A stretch of 64,000 bases of DNA from Lycorma delicatula (taxonomy: Eukaryota; Arthropoda; Insecta; Hemiptera; Fulgoridae), in the NCBI RefSeq assembly GCF_047948215.1, contig NC_134456.1, forward strand, positions 57,613,029-57,677,028, in the 5' to 3' direction. A program made the position numbers and the translations under genes. A model generated the notes under the pieces. It made no database searches and was not told the origin of the DNA. It worked only from the letters and a program-made list of their open reading frames with translations. Shown piece after piece: positions 35,369 to 46,949 of this stretch. Numbering within the stretch: the stretch's first letter is position 1; every line of letters begins with the position of its first letter.

Positions 35369-38300
35369 TAATTTTCGTGATAAATGTTAGAACGATGAAT
35401 TTAAGACGAAAGGTTTTAGTGGGGATGATAAAAGGGCACAACACAAAAGTCTCTTGCACGATCAACCTTGGTTGAAAATTATAAAAAATAAAAATAGAGA
35501 TAATTTTATAATCTTAAAAAATACTTTTCTGATATTTTTCAAAATATACGCAAAAAAATATCTTTGATCAAGATTCCTCTCGAGCGTAAATTACGATTAA
35601 AATGTTTTTATATCTATTTTAAACAAATATAAAAAAATCTTCATCCAACTAGTATTTTTTTATTTAGAACGAAATTTTAGTTAGTTTTTTTTACCAAAAA
35701 GGGTAATGCTCCGTATGCAGGTTGCTTAACCAGCCGGTAAATAAACAGTTACGGTAAGTAAACACTCTTTATCTTTTAAAGGCTTAACGAAAGGTAGTGT
35801 TCTACATTTATGTCAATATTAGCTATTACCACAAGGGTGTAGAAGACGCTTAAGTGCACATGTGACTATATGTATAGTGTGAGTTGCGGATGGAGGTTAA
35901 TTCAAGATATGTAGACACTCATTGTAAGGACACTCACAAGTGAGTATTACATAGATATACGTATGTATATATTACAAGTATATAGGAAATACAATATTCA
36001 TATATAGTTTTTGCGAGGTATGGTGAGTTTGAAATTTTATAATTCCAACTCTTCAGAGTTTTATATAACTCATAACAACAATCTACAATATAATTAACAC
36101 AGAAATCAGAATCTTATAAATTTAAGAATTATATAATTAAAAAACACTTTTATTCCCTTAAATTACACCTTATATAACTAAAACTAAGTATTAAGTAGTA
36201 TTGAAAAATTTTACTATTCCTAATTCTTTCTTAAAACAGTTTGTGAAAACTGGATTCGAGCTGGAAGTCCTGATTCTTTTCATATTAAATGCGGAGCATC
36301 CAGTTATAAAGCCTTTAAATTCGAAAAAGTATAGATAAAAATGTTGTAAAACATTATTAACAAAAAAAAATATTGAGATAACCAAAATACTTTAAGTTAT
36401 TGAGGTAACAGACATATTCAGTGTGACTTATGTTAAAAATAGAAATGTTACTCTGCCGCCCAGTTAATGGAATATTGTTAAAACTACATATTCACCCTGC
36501 AATCTTAACCAACATACCGTCACAACGAGAACAAACTCAATACTACAATTTAGTTCCACAATTATCACTGAATGTCAAGTACATTGAAGTACTGGAAGTT
36601 ATTTTATAAAACATTAGAAGTGACTGATTTACGTTAATATCATAATTTTAACAGTATATCCTCAAAGAAATAGGGAAAGTTTTCAATTTGTATTTTTAAA
36701 ATGAATATTCTGTAAAACAGATAGGGGTTTTTCGTTGTTACTTATATTTTTTATTCCAAAACTTTTATGAAAAATACTATATTTTTAATTATTTTGAGAC
36801 CGTATAAAATTGTTATGTTGAAAAGTAAATTATGAATAAAAAATATTTTTTCAGCAGAACAGAAATAAATTTAATATTTTAAATATAGCCAATACATGCA
36901 CGCTTCTACAGTATATTAATACTCAGTAATACTTCTATTTTATTCATTTAATTCAGATTTCCAAATTTATAGATATTTATAATAAAGATTAATAACAATA
37001 CAAGTAAATACGGTCATTATGTTCCTTAATTCCAATAAAATAATATTTCATTATTTCTTAACGTAAAGAAAATCGTTTTTCTAATTTGATTGACTGTGAA
37101 ATAATTTTATAGCATCCTTTGCATTTATTTTTAAATAAATTTTCAATTTTCTTCTAATTATTTCTGTGATTTTGCTGACCTTGAAAAAAATAAATCAATA
37201 TAATTCATAACTTACTTTCTAAAAAACAATCATGCATTCGTTTTCTGTAAATCAAGAGTATGGATTTCGAAATGAAAATAGTAGCACATGGTGTAATATT
37301 AGGGAAGTCGACTTACACGAGACGTATCTAATCTTTCCTTGTTTTATTTCATTTTTCCTGTTTAATGATTCGAACATTTATTTTTGAAACAATTTTAATT
37401 TTTACAACGATAAAAAAATAAATTTTACAATGTAGCGCATATTCAGTGTAAAATTTAATAAAAAACTTTAAATAAAGGTGTGTTATTAAAAATAAATATA
37501 AAAAAATAATTTTTTTTTTTTAATTTTACATTTAGTATCAAAGCATTCATAAATCATTTAGAATAGTTAAATGTCTTCATAATGTAATTTATAAATTACT
37601 AAAGATACAGCATTCACTTTTGTAGCGCCAAGTTTTCATTCGATTGAAAAAATTTAATTTTTTGAGTTATTTTAGTTTTATCCATTTTTTTAATCCATAG
37701 TTGAAAATGTTTAAAATCAAAATTAAAAACGCAATTTAAAGAACTACCATGAAACATAAAGGTCTTAGTCTCTAATCATAATTCTTCTTGTTACAAACAA
37801 CTAGGAAAAAAAAAAATAATAAAATAAATCAAAAACAGAAAAAAGATATTTCAGTTTTTAGTTAAATAATTTTAATTTAAAAAATAGTACTTAGTTTTCT
37901 TTTTTGTTTTTTTTTCAGTTAAAAACTAAGTACATCTCCCAATAGAATGGTAACAGTTCTAAAATTATAACAAACTTCAACAGATAACTAAAAAATAAAT
38001 AGCAAGGAACTTCGATAACGAAGGAAAGCGCAGACAATAAGCGACAAGTTGCTTTCGAATAGAATATCCTTAGAGAAGCCTTTTAGGATAGATTGGCATT
38101 ACACTAACACTCCAGCCGACTGACTAGTAACCGAAACCGATACTGGTGTAAAGGGCAGAAGCAATCAAAATAAGTATAATAAGACCTAATATAAATCCAG
38201 TGAATGTAAAAAAAAAAGAAAAAGTAAATAAGACAAATCAGTTGTCCTATTTAAATAGGAAAATTCTTTAAATCGCAGTTCTTTAAAACTGAGATTTAAA

Positions 38301-38961
38301 AAATGCCAACGTCAACAATAAAAATCAAATATAAAATCAAAAATTAACCGTTTTGTTGAGAAAATTCACAATGAAAACCTGACATGAGTTGAAATAAAAG
38401 ATAGCGTGAAAACATTACACTACGTGATTAAAGAAGCCAAGAACATCAAAGAAGAATCTGATATTTACAGAAATTATAAAAGATTATCTAACATTAGGTC
38501 ACATAAAATGTAACCAGATAATTTTTAATAAAGGTGTATTGTTAAAAATTTTAAAAACATTACATTTTTAACAAAATATTTATACATCAAATAAAATAAC
38601 TAAATTTCTTTACACTGCAATTCATAAACTATTAAAGACACAGATTTCATTATTGTAGTGCAGTTTTCATTCGATTGAGAAAATTTAGGTCATGTAACTA
38701 AATTTTTATAATTCAAACTTACTAGTTTAAAGGACTTAATACTACATCCCTTCGAGAAGCTGGATTATAAGCAAAAACAGGTGAGGAAATAGTGATAGAA
38801 CGGAGAAAAAGTAAAAAAATAACACAATTTAGTCGAGGCACAGCCGATATTTTATGACCAATATGTATGTGTGAATTAAATAGATCTACATTATTTAAAC
38901 ATTTAAAAATGTAATATTTTTTTCATTTGGATATTTTTATTCTTGTTTCATTATATCAAAG
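34386..38961. other. AT-rich stretch with TA array and diverged repeats
   Basis: A (TA)n array lies at 35324-35366. A diverged direct repeat pair is at 37470-37665 and 38525-38690 (shared AATAAAGGTGT.TT and CAGTTTTCATTCGATTGA-type ends). A 12-bp stem (GTACTTAGTTTT / AAAACTAAGTAC) lies around 37888-37933. No gene was found. Confidence 0.5.
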
Positions 38962-38976
38962 AAGCTATAAGTTTTT

Positions 38977-41025
38977 GGTTAGCTGGCATTTCTCCCGCCA
39001 CCACCCCATTCGGTCGCCCTAGAGCATAGACCAAATGTCCCGTGCCAAAAAAACGGCTACTGTCCCTCTGAAACAGATTTGCGACCTCGTTTTCCTAATG
39101 CTCCTAGTGAGCTCCTAACTTGCGTGAGCGGTTAAGCTGGGTGCCGTACACCAGCCGCTTTATATGTCCCTTCCGCTCACTTGTCACATTAAAACTAGAT
39201 AGGGGAGGCGCACCCCTTGTTACAAATTAAAAACTATAGAGTTATACATTAAAAAGACGGCAATTTAAGCCACCACGCCTCGGTCAATGTTTGCCAGCCA
39301 ATGTAGTGCCTGTCCACCATTTAAAGCGCTTGGAGCTTATTACTGGCTGATGGCAGCCATTATTTCAAGGAAGACTTCCCACAGACACGCTACAGGAATC
39401 AATAAATCCCATTTAAATTAACCAATCTAACGATGACGGCTGAACATCGCAACCTCATCCAGGAACTCCCACACGGTCCGACAATGCGGCTCACGCCACA
39501 TTGACTCGCCGTTTATGAGCGGCCAGTTTTCTCCCTGACCTCTAAGTTTCAGGGTGGCCTGGAAAGTTCCAGGTCTCTGGCCCCCCCAAAAACAGGGCAG
39601 TCGAACATTAGATGTTCGTTCGACTGGACCTCCCCGCAGACACACAACTCATCAGCCGCTAGGCGAAACCTGAACAGATATTGCATCAAATTCACATGGT
39701 TGGTGAGCACTTGGGCACCGCCGCCCGTAAAATGAACTCAAGGCATACCATCCCCCCAGATCCTGTATAAATCTATACAGAGATCTTCCCTTAGTCGTGG
39801 TGTGCCATTCATGCTGCCATGCCTCCATCGCGAGGCGCCAAAGCCTCTTCCCCAGGCGGGAAATGGGCAACTGTTCGAAATTTAGACCCGAAGCATTGTG
39901 GTGATAGCCGTTCCGTTCCGGTTCTAGCCCGGCCCGAAACCGCATCCCAAATACCTCGGTTTCCCGACCTCTTCGCAACTTCCACATGGCTGCTCGAACT
40001 TTCACCACTAAATCGATTGGAAGAGCCTTTCCCAATACGGTGGTAACCTCGTAGGGGATCGTTTTAAAAACAACAGTGCATACTATTAATGCTCTGCGCT
40101 GGGCACTCCTTAAATTCTGAATAAGTGGTCTATTTCTGTCCAACCTATGCGCCCAAACGAACGCAGCATAAGAGGCCATACTTTCGAAAACACCTCGGTA
40201 CACCAAATACATTTGGCGACCAGACAGCCCGTAGTCTTTCCGAGCAATCCTTCTAAGTTTGTGCATCACAGAGACAGCGTCCGCCGCAACTTGCTTAATG
40301 TGGTTGCTAAAAAGCAAATTATCATCAAACAAAACACCTAGGTACTTATGAACCCTTACTCGGCTGATTACACAGCCTTTATACTTAATGTGGGGGTTTC
40401 GACTGCATGATAATTTGTCTGCGCCCTTCAGAAGCATGAACTTCATCTTGGGCACAGAAATCTTTAAATTTTGTATGTCCATCCAGCCTTCGGCGGTTGA
40501 CAAAGCCGCCTGCGTTCTGCTTTCTAGCTGTGGTCGTGAAATTCCACGAACTAAAAGGAGACAGTCATCGGCGAAAGCCTGGGCCGTGACTCCTTCTGGG
40601 AATGTCAACCCCAGAAACCCGTCGAACACCAGGTTCCACAGCAGGGGACCGAGAACGGAACCCTGCGGGTTCCCCTGGTGAAGGATTTTTCCACAACTAG
40701 GTGCGCATCCTTAAACAGAGCCGTACGGTTAGACAAGTAGTCTCGTACCACGGCCTGTATGGCTTTGAGAACCTCGCGGCGTTCCAAAGCATAGAGGACA
40801 GAACTCCAACACAAGGAAGGAAATGCTGCCTCTATATCAATAAAAATAGCCAAAACATATTTGCAGTCGGCGCTTTCCACTTCGGTAAGAGCATTTAAGA
40901 TGCAATCCTCGGTGCCAACCCCTTTCATGAAGCCATATTGGCCTCGATTTAGAATATAGCTCATATCAATGCTTTCCTCGAGCCGTTCCACAACCAGCCT
41001 TTCAAGCAACTTGCCGAGAACCGGT
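38977..41025 (-). mobile_element. R1-clade LINE copy 1, 5'-truncated
   Basis: A non-LTR retrotransposon lying between imperfect 15-bp repeats (AAGCTATA(A/G)GTTTT, 38962-38976 and 41026-41040), taken as the target-site duplication. The minus-strand 3' end is GGCGGGAGAAATGCCAGCT, without a long poly(A). Only the RT and C-terminal zinc-finger regions remain; endonuclease and ORF1 are absent by 5' truncation. The 3' UTR (38977-39430) is shared with copy 2 at 45.6 kb. Confidence 0.8.
39427..41009 (-). pseudogene. R1-clade reverse transcriptase, frameshifted
   Basis: RT protein of LINE copy 1. The N-terminal part (40605-41009) has NRGQYGFMKGVGTEDCILNA and FIDIEAAFPSLCWSSVL (first catalytic Asp region). 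In a second frame the strand continues QGNPQGSVLGPLLWNL, then the long open frame 39652-40629 with AQAFADDCLLLVRG (catalytic FADD) and YLGVLFDDNLLFSNHIKQ. About one base is lost at the junction near 40680, which separates the two halves. The C-terminus has a gag-type CCHC finger readable across frames (CVCG...SNEH...DCP near 39610-39655). The 325-codon frame is the longest in the window and keeps its catalytic pair, so the copy is fairly young. It is still inactive because it is truncated and frameshifted. Confidence 0.85.
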
Positions 41026-41082
41026 AAGCTATAGGTTTTACTTAACTTTCAAATTTCAGATGGAAATTTTCAGATGTTAATG

Positions 41083-41117
<35 letters not shown>

Positions 41118-41260
41118 TCGGTGTTGGCCTCTAAATCATCTTATATCTCCAGAACTATTGGACCTATTTTGACTATCGATGCTTTCTTCGAGCCGTTCCA
41201 CAACCAGCCTTTCAAGCAACTTGCCGAGAACCGGTAAGCTATAAGTTTTACTTAACTTTT
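40965..41260. repeat. Tandem duplication across the LINE 5' junction
   Basis: Sequence 40965-41049 (LINE 5' end plus the TSD and CTTAACTTT) recurs at 41174-41259 with about 210-bp spacing. Between the copies is a block (41057-41173) that recurs at 41438-41577. The arrangement shows the LINE junction was duplicated after insertion and the first copy lost about 175 bp. Confidence 0.8.
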
Positions 41261-41463
41261 TAATTTTCCATCTAGACTACACTACAGCAGAGCTATAGCT
41301 TTAGAAGGGAAAGTTTTTGATTACAAAATTTCCCGCACATAAACTGTTTTTTAACAAATTGGACGGACTGGTCCAATTTGGGTATATGATATTTTCACCG
41401 GATCTTGACGTTTTAACAGCTAAGGAACCCAAAGAACCAGATGGAAATTTTCAGATGTTAATG

Positions 41464-41520
<57 letters not shown>

Positions 41521-42326
41521 TCGGTGTTGGCCTCTAAATCATCTTATATCTCCAGAACTATTGAACCTATTTTGACTAAAATTTTTCAGATTACTTCTTT
41601 ATATAGGGCATTGATGCTATTAAATTTTCAACCTAAAAGGTCAACGGGGTGAGGCTGTAGAGCAAGGTCAGTCATCCTCAGTATCTTGAAATTTCGCCAA
41701 ACTAGTCATATTTTTCTTAGGCACATTTGTTAAAAAATAACAATATTTGCAAATAATTTATGTTTGGAAAATCACACCTCTACCTCAAAAAATGCTGTTG
41801 TAGTCGTCTGTTATTTTTTGACGTCACAGCTGAATGGTAGAATTAAATAAACGAATAATATTTAAAGTGTAAAAAAGTAATTCTGTCTGGCTGGGTCTTG
41901 AACTCCATCGCCCGGTAGACTCAATGACTGGTGTGTTAAGTCTCGCGGCTACACCAGTCTGCCAACCGTAAAAGCAAAATTTGTTCTATGTAAGTTATGC
42001 GATTACATTAGTCTAGTTAGTGCTGACCGCCGCCGCTAGTACCGCCACACCCGCACGATTTAAATACGATACGCATGTGCGCTTTAGTTAGAATCAGTGA
42101 ATCAAATAAACGAAAAAATATTATATTTAGATAAAATGATAAATACGTTAAATTAAGTTGTGCGTGTAAGCCGTGTATCAAAAACAACCCATAGTTGGAA
42201 TTTCCCGAAACACAACTTTAGCCGCATGTCGGGAAAGTTCTATAACTGTGTTGTCAGCTTTTATTTTTTATTTTGATGCTTACGTGAAGCACAAAATAAA
42301 TTAATAATTTTGATATTTTATATTTA
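41041..42326. repeat. Unclassified repeat with TA/TG arrays and tRNA-like module
   Basis: Contains the twice-present block CAGATGGAAATTTTCAGATG ... TCTCCAGAACTATTG, (TA)n at 41086-41113 and 41467-41498, and (TG)n at 41499-41520. A minus-strand tRNA-like module at 41885-41975 has box A TGGTGTAGCCG and box B GTTCAAGACC, followed by a T run. A GC-richer part (42010-42070) follows. It is probably a composite mobile element and has no convincing ORF; the 111-codon frame at 41317-41652 crosses the microsatellite. Confidence 0.5.
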
Positions 42327-44199
42327 AAGGCGTACTGGATCGTGGACGAAGACTGACAGAGAAAAGGCCTGTCTGTTTGCTTCACACCTAGAGGTAACGT
42401 TCCGACCCCACGATGCTGAGGTCCCCGGTGATGTGGATGTTAACGACTTCCTTGAAAGCCCAATACCAATCAGCTAACCGATTAAACCGATTTCTGCAAG
42501 GGAGATACTGAAATTAGTCAACCATGAAAGACAATTAAGGAAGGCCCAAGGCTTTGACTTAGTGACGCACAAAATGCTTGTCATGCTTAAAGGCATCGAT
42601 TACATCAGGAATTTGTTTAACGCTGTTCTGCGGACGTCTTACTTCCCAGCGGAATGAAAGGTGTCGCAGGTGGCAACGATTTTGAAGCCAGGGAAGCCTG
42701 CACAGGAAGTTTCTTCTTACAGACCAATTAGCCCGTTACCGGTCTTATCTAAATTGTTTGAGAAGCTACTACTGTACAGGATTAGGCCAGTGTTGGAGAG
42801 TAAGGGGATAATTCCGGACCATCAGTTTCGGTTCAGGTGTGGCCATTCCGCAATCGAACAATCCCATAGAGTCATCAGTGGGTGTCTGGAGGAGTAGAAA
42901 TTCTACTCGGCGGTGTTCTGAGACATCCAACAGGCCTTTGATAAGGTATGGATACTTGGCTTACTCTACAAGTTAAAGCTACAACTTCCTCAACCCTACT
43001 TCCTAGTCTTGCGGAATTATCTTAAGGGGCGTTTTGCTCAGGTGAAATGTAAAGACGAGTTTTCAAGGTTCTTTGAGATTGGATAGGGTATCCCTCAGGG
43101 CTCTGTGCTGGGCCCTGTGTTGTATTCCATATTTGCTGTGGACATTCCGGTCCTGGATGATTGCATCGTCGCCACGTTCGCTGATGACATTGCTATCTTG
43201 GCCGTTAACGAAAACCCTGGCCTAGCTTCGCAGACCCTACAAATGGCGCTGGATCGTGGGTGCGTGTGGTAGAAAAAGTGGAGGATTAAGATTAATCAGG
43301 GTAAGTCGAGGCATGTCACATTTGCCATGCGGAGAGGTGACTGTCCCGGTGTGTACTTCGATGGTGTTTTGATCCCGCAAACGGAGACTGTGCGGTATCT
43401 GAGACCGAACAGATACCGCACAGTATCTGTGCGATTCACCTGGATCAGCTTTTGACCTGGAAGTGTCACGTGAGGATGAAAAGGAAACAGCTAAACACAA
43501 AGTACAAGGAACTTCATTGGCTGCTACGGAGGAACTCAGGTCTCACGTTATCAAACAAGATCTTAATTTACAAGACTATCCTGCGCCCAATCTAGACTTA
43601 CGGTGTGGAATTGTGGGGAACGGCTAGTACTAGTAGTGTGGAAATTATAGAACGATTTCAGAACAAAGTAGCGAGGGTAATTGCCGAAGCTCCGTGGTTC
43701 ACGCGGAATGATGAGATTCAGGATTATTTGGAGCTCCCATCGGTTCATGAGATTACACAATAGTGCAATGTCAAATACCTGCAAAGGCTTGAGAATCATG
43801 TAAATCACTTTGAAATTAATCTACTCGATAACAGCAGAGACGTCCGACGGTTGAAACGAGCCTATGTACTCGACTTAGGGTCTGCGTAACAGTTTGGAAT
43901 CTAACACCGTCAAGTTTACTGGTGTCGTATCTAATTTCTTGTTACTTCTCTTTCTTTTTTCTTTTTTATTTGTTATTATGGACCGTGTGGTGCTGAAATT
44001 AATGGTTTGTGATTTATGACTGAGCTTGAAATTTCATATTTGTCTTTAAGTTTTTACTTTGCAACTATTTATTGTGTATTATTTATTTTAGGGGTTCCTT
44101 AAGAACCTCTTTAAAACGTGCTCTTGTCAGGAGACTTACTTATGGCTCCGCAGGAGAGCCGATTGTAATTATAATTGTTATTGAGCAAAAAAAAAAAAA
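42327..44199 (+). pseudogene. Jockey-like LINE, 5'-truncated, poly(A)-tailed
   Basis: The plus strand carries a dead reverse transcriptase. Blocks in order: TILKPGKPAQEVSSYRPISP (about 42685), HQFRFRCGHSAIEQ, a stop, DIQQAFDKVW (42925-42955), another stop, GIPQGSVLGPVLYSIFAVDI (about 43090-43150), ATFADDIAILAV (catalytic FADD, about 43175), KRKQLNTKYKELHWLLRR (43480), SNKILIYKTILRPI then a stop and TYGVELWGTA, and NDEIQDYLELPSVHE. The 3' UTR ends in an A13 run at 44187-44199. At least five in-frame stops and a small inverted duplication at 43388-43423 disrupt it. The RT family and poly(A) end fit the Jockey clade. Endonuclease and ORF1 are missing. Confidence 0.85.
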
Positions 44200-44366
44200 T
44201 ATATATATATATACGGATATACGGATGAAGAAAAGAGAGCAAGATCTGAACGGATGAAGAAATTCTGGGCAGTTCGAAAGAGTAAAATAACACGCTTTTC
44301 TCAGAAAAGATCCAACTAAAATTGACTTAAGTGGTCCCATGTTGGCCGTAAAAGCATAATAATAAT

Positions 44367-44409
<43 letters not shown>

Positions 44410-45548
44410 TTTAAAGGGTCTTGTATTATTTATAATACAATATAATTATGTATTATTTTGCTGACTTTTCGAAGAAAAGTACGGTATTTCTTTCGGTCAC
44501 ATGGTGGGACTGCGGAGATGAAAATTAACTTTCCTTACGTTTTGGATGAGGAGTACGAAAATACAATTTTCAAAACAGTCGGGTTTATATAATTTCGCGG
44601 CTCGATCAGAATACTGAGAGATAGACAATTTAAAATGTTTATAAAATTACAATTTATTTTAGGTAATTTATTTATTTAGAAGTAAAACAAGACAAACAAT
44701 AATAATGACAATAGTAATAATAAGGGACAATAATAATAATAAATGTCAATAATAATAATAAAAATCATAATAGTAATAATAATAAACAGTGATTACGTAC
44801 AAAACAAAACTTTAAGTACTCGTCAGGATTTATTCACAGGTAGATAAATAATGAAAACCAGAATTCAGTTCAATTTACAAAAGACATTAGCATGACTTTT
44901 AACTACTATTCTTGCATTAACAACAATAGTACAATAGATACGACAAGAATAAAGTTCTTTCGCTCAAATATCTTTACTATTTACAAATGAAACTACTCTA
45001 ACAATTTATGAACGAAATTTAGTACATTATCTCTTTCATTTATAGTCTTACAGTAACTCACCGAACCATTTCTTGTTTTCGTGTACTGGAATTATTTGTA
45101 ATATCACCCTAATCGTGTCGAATTTGCATAATAATTCCTCCATCGTAGCACTCTCATCTCGCAGACTGACATCATAAGGTCTCGCTTATACTGATAAAGT
45201 GAGAACTGATTTTTAACTGGTCTTTCCCGGAGTATTTATATTCCTATCCTCTTTAGCTGCTGGACCGGACCCAACTTGAAGCGAGAGAATGACCGACCGC
45301 CCTCACATTTTCCTATGAAATTTCAAGTCTGGGTCCGGTAACTCTTCTCACAGAAGAACATTTGTTTGGTTGTGTCAGTGGGCAGTATTACAAAAAACAA
45401 TTGTTAAATGGACCTGTTACCTTTACTATATATATAGGTCAGGGAATAAACTTTTGTGGCTCGAAAATCTTCCAAACTAGAAGACCAATTTCATTGAAAT
45501 TAGTAGTAGTGTATCTAAAGTTATGCATGTAAAACTTTTATTACGATT
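44200..45548. other. Low-complexity and repeat debris
   Basis: (TA)n and (AAT)n arrays lie at 44200-44213 and 44358-44404. A block at 44220-44340 (GAACGGATGAAGAAATTCTG) appears to be another dispersed repeat. ATA-rich low complexity occupies 44690-44800. A short inverted pair, ACCGGACCCAACTTGA (about 45264) and TCAAGTCTGGGTCCGGT (about 45326), is present. There is no gene. Confidence 0.5.
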
Positions 45549-45558
45549 GAGTCGTTCT

Positions 45559-46939
45559 AAATTTGATTTGATTTGCATGGCATTTCTCCCGACACCACCC
45601 CATTCGGTCGCCCTAGAACATAAGACCGAATGTCTGTGCCACAAACGGCTACTAAGCCTCGAATCAGTTTAGCGACCAGTGTCCTAACTAGCTCCTAGAA
45701 CTAATCTAATTGCGTGAGTGAACTAAGCATGGTGCCACACACCACTTGCTTCGTGTCCCACCGCTCACTTGTCATATAATGGGTAGGCGCACCCCGTCAA
45801 CTACTAAAATATATGCCATTCAATAAATTAAATTTATGTCGTCAAGACAGCAATTCGCTGCCACGCCTAGGTCACTGAATGCCAACAAGTACCTGTCCAC
45901 CAATATTAAAACGCTTGGCGCTATAATTGGCTGATGGCCAGCCATAACTCTCGGGTAACTTTTCACAGCAGCGAAGTAGGAGTCTTTCCCTTAAATAAAC
46001 TACCGATGCAGGTTGAGCAAAGCAACGGCGTCAAGAAACACCCACACAGTCCGACAGTACGGCTCACGCCACATTGACTCGCCGCTTATGGGTGACCAAT
46101 TTTCCCCTTGCCCTCTAAGTTCCAGGGATGACTGAGATTTGCCCCCCCCCCCACCAAGAGCTGGGCAATCAAACGTCATATGTTCGTTCGACTGAACCTC
46201 CCCCCGCAGACGCACAGCTCATCAGCTGCCAGACGGAACCGAAACAAATATTTTTTCAAGTACGCGTGGTTGGAGAGCACCTGGGCACCCGTTGCCCTTA
46301 AAAACGAAGGAGAGGCATACCATCCCACCCAAGTCCTGTATAAATCTATACAAAGACCTTCCCTTAGTCGTGGTGTGCCATTCTTGCTGCCATGCATTCT
46401 TCGCGAGGCTGTAAAACCTCCTCCTCAGGCGGGAGATGGGCAACTCAACGAAATTTAGAACCGGTGCATTGCGATCACCGTTCCGCTCCGGTACAAGCCC
46501 GGCTCGAAACCGCATTCCAAATACCTCGGCCTCCCTGCCTCTTCAAAACTTCCACATGGCCGCCCAAACAATCACCAATAAATCGATTGGGAGAGCCTTT
46601 CCCAATACGGTGGTAGCCTCGTAGGAGATCGTTTTAAAAACACCAGTGCATACTATTAATGCTCTGCGCTGGGCACTCCTTAAATTCTGAATAAGTGGTC
46701 TATTTCTGTCCAACCTATGCGCCCAAACGAACGCAGCATAAGAGGCCATACTTTCGAAAACAAATCGGTACACCATGTACAAATGACGGCTCAACAGCCC
46801 ATAATCCTTCCGAGCAATTCTTCTAAGTTTGTGCATCACAGAGACAGCGTCCGCCGCAACTTGCTTAATGTGGTTGCTAAAAAGCAAATTATCATCAAAC
46901 AAAACACCTAGGTACTTATGAACTCTAACTCGGCTAATC
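45559..46939 (-). mobile_element. R1-clade LINE copy 2, 5'-truncated
   Basis: Second copy of the family at 38977-41025, same strand, diverged. It retains the 3' UTR, the C-terminal finger region (CVCGGRF then SNEH...FDCPALGG, about 46150-46230) and the RT end (46543-46902: FDDNLLFSNHIKQVAADAVS). It is truncated just upstream of YLGVLFDD, so no catalytic motif is left. The minus-strand 3' tail is ATGCCATGCAAATCAAATCA, short AAATC repeats in place of poly(A). It is flanked by GAGTCGTTCT at 45549-45558 and 46940-46949, extendable to 13 bp with one mismatch. Confidence 0.85.
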
Positions 46940-46949
46940 GAGTCGTTCT

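Noticed and set aside
39819..40898. Plus-strand ORFs opposite the R1-like RT
   Set aside because: Antisense shadows of the GC-richer LINE coding sequence on the minus strand.
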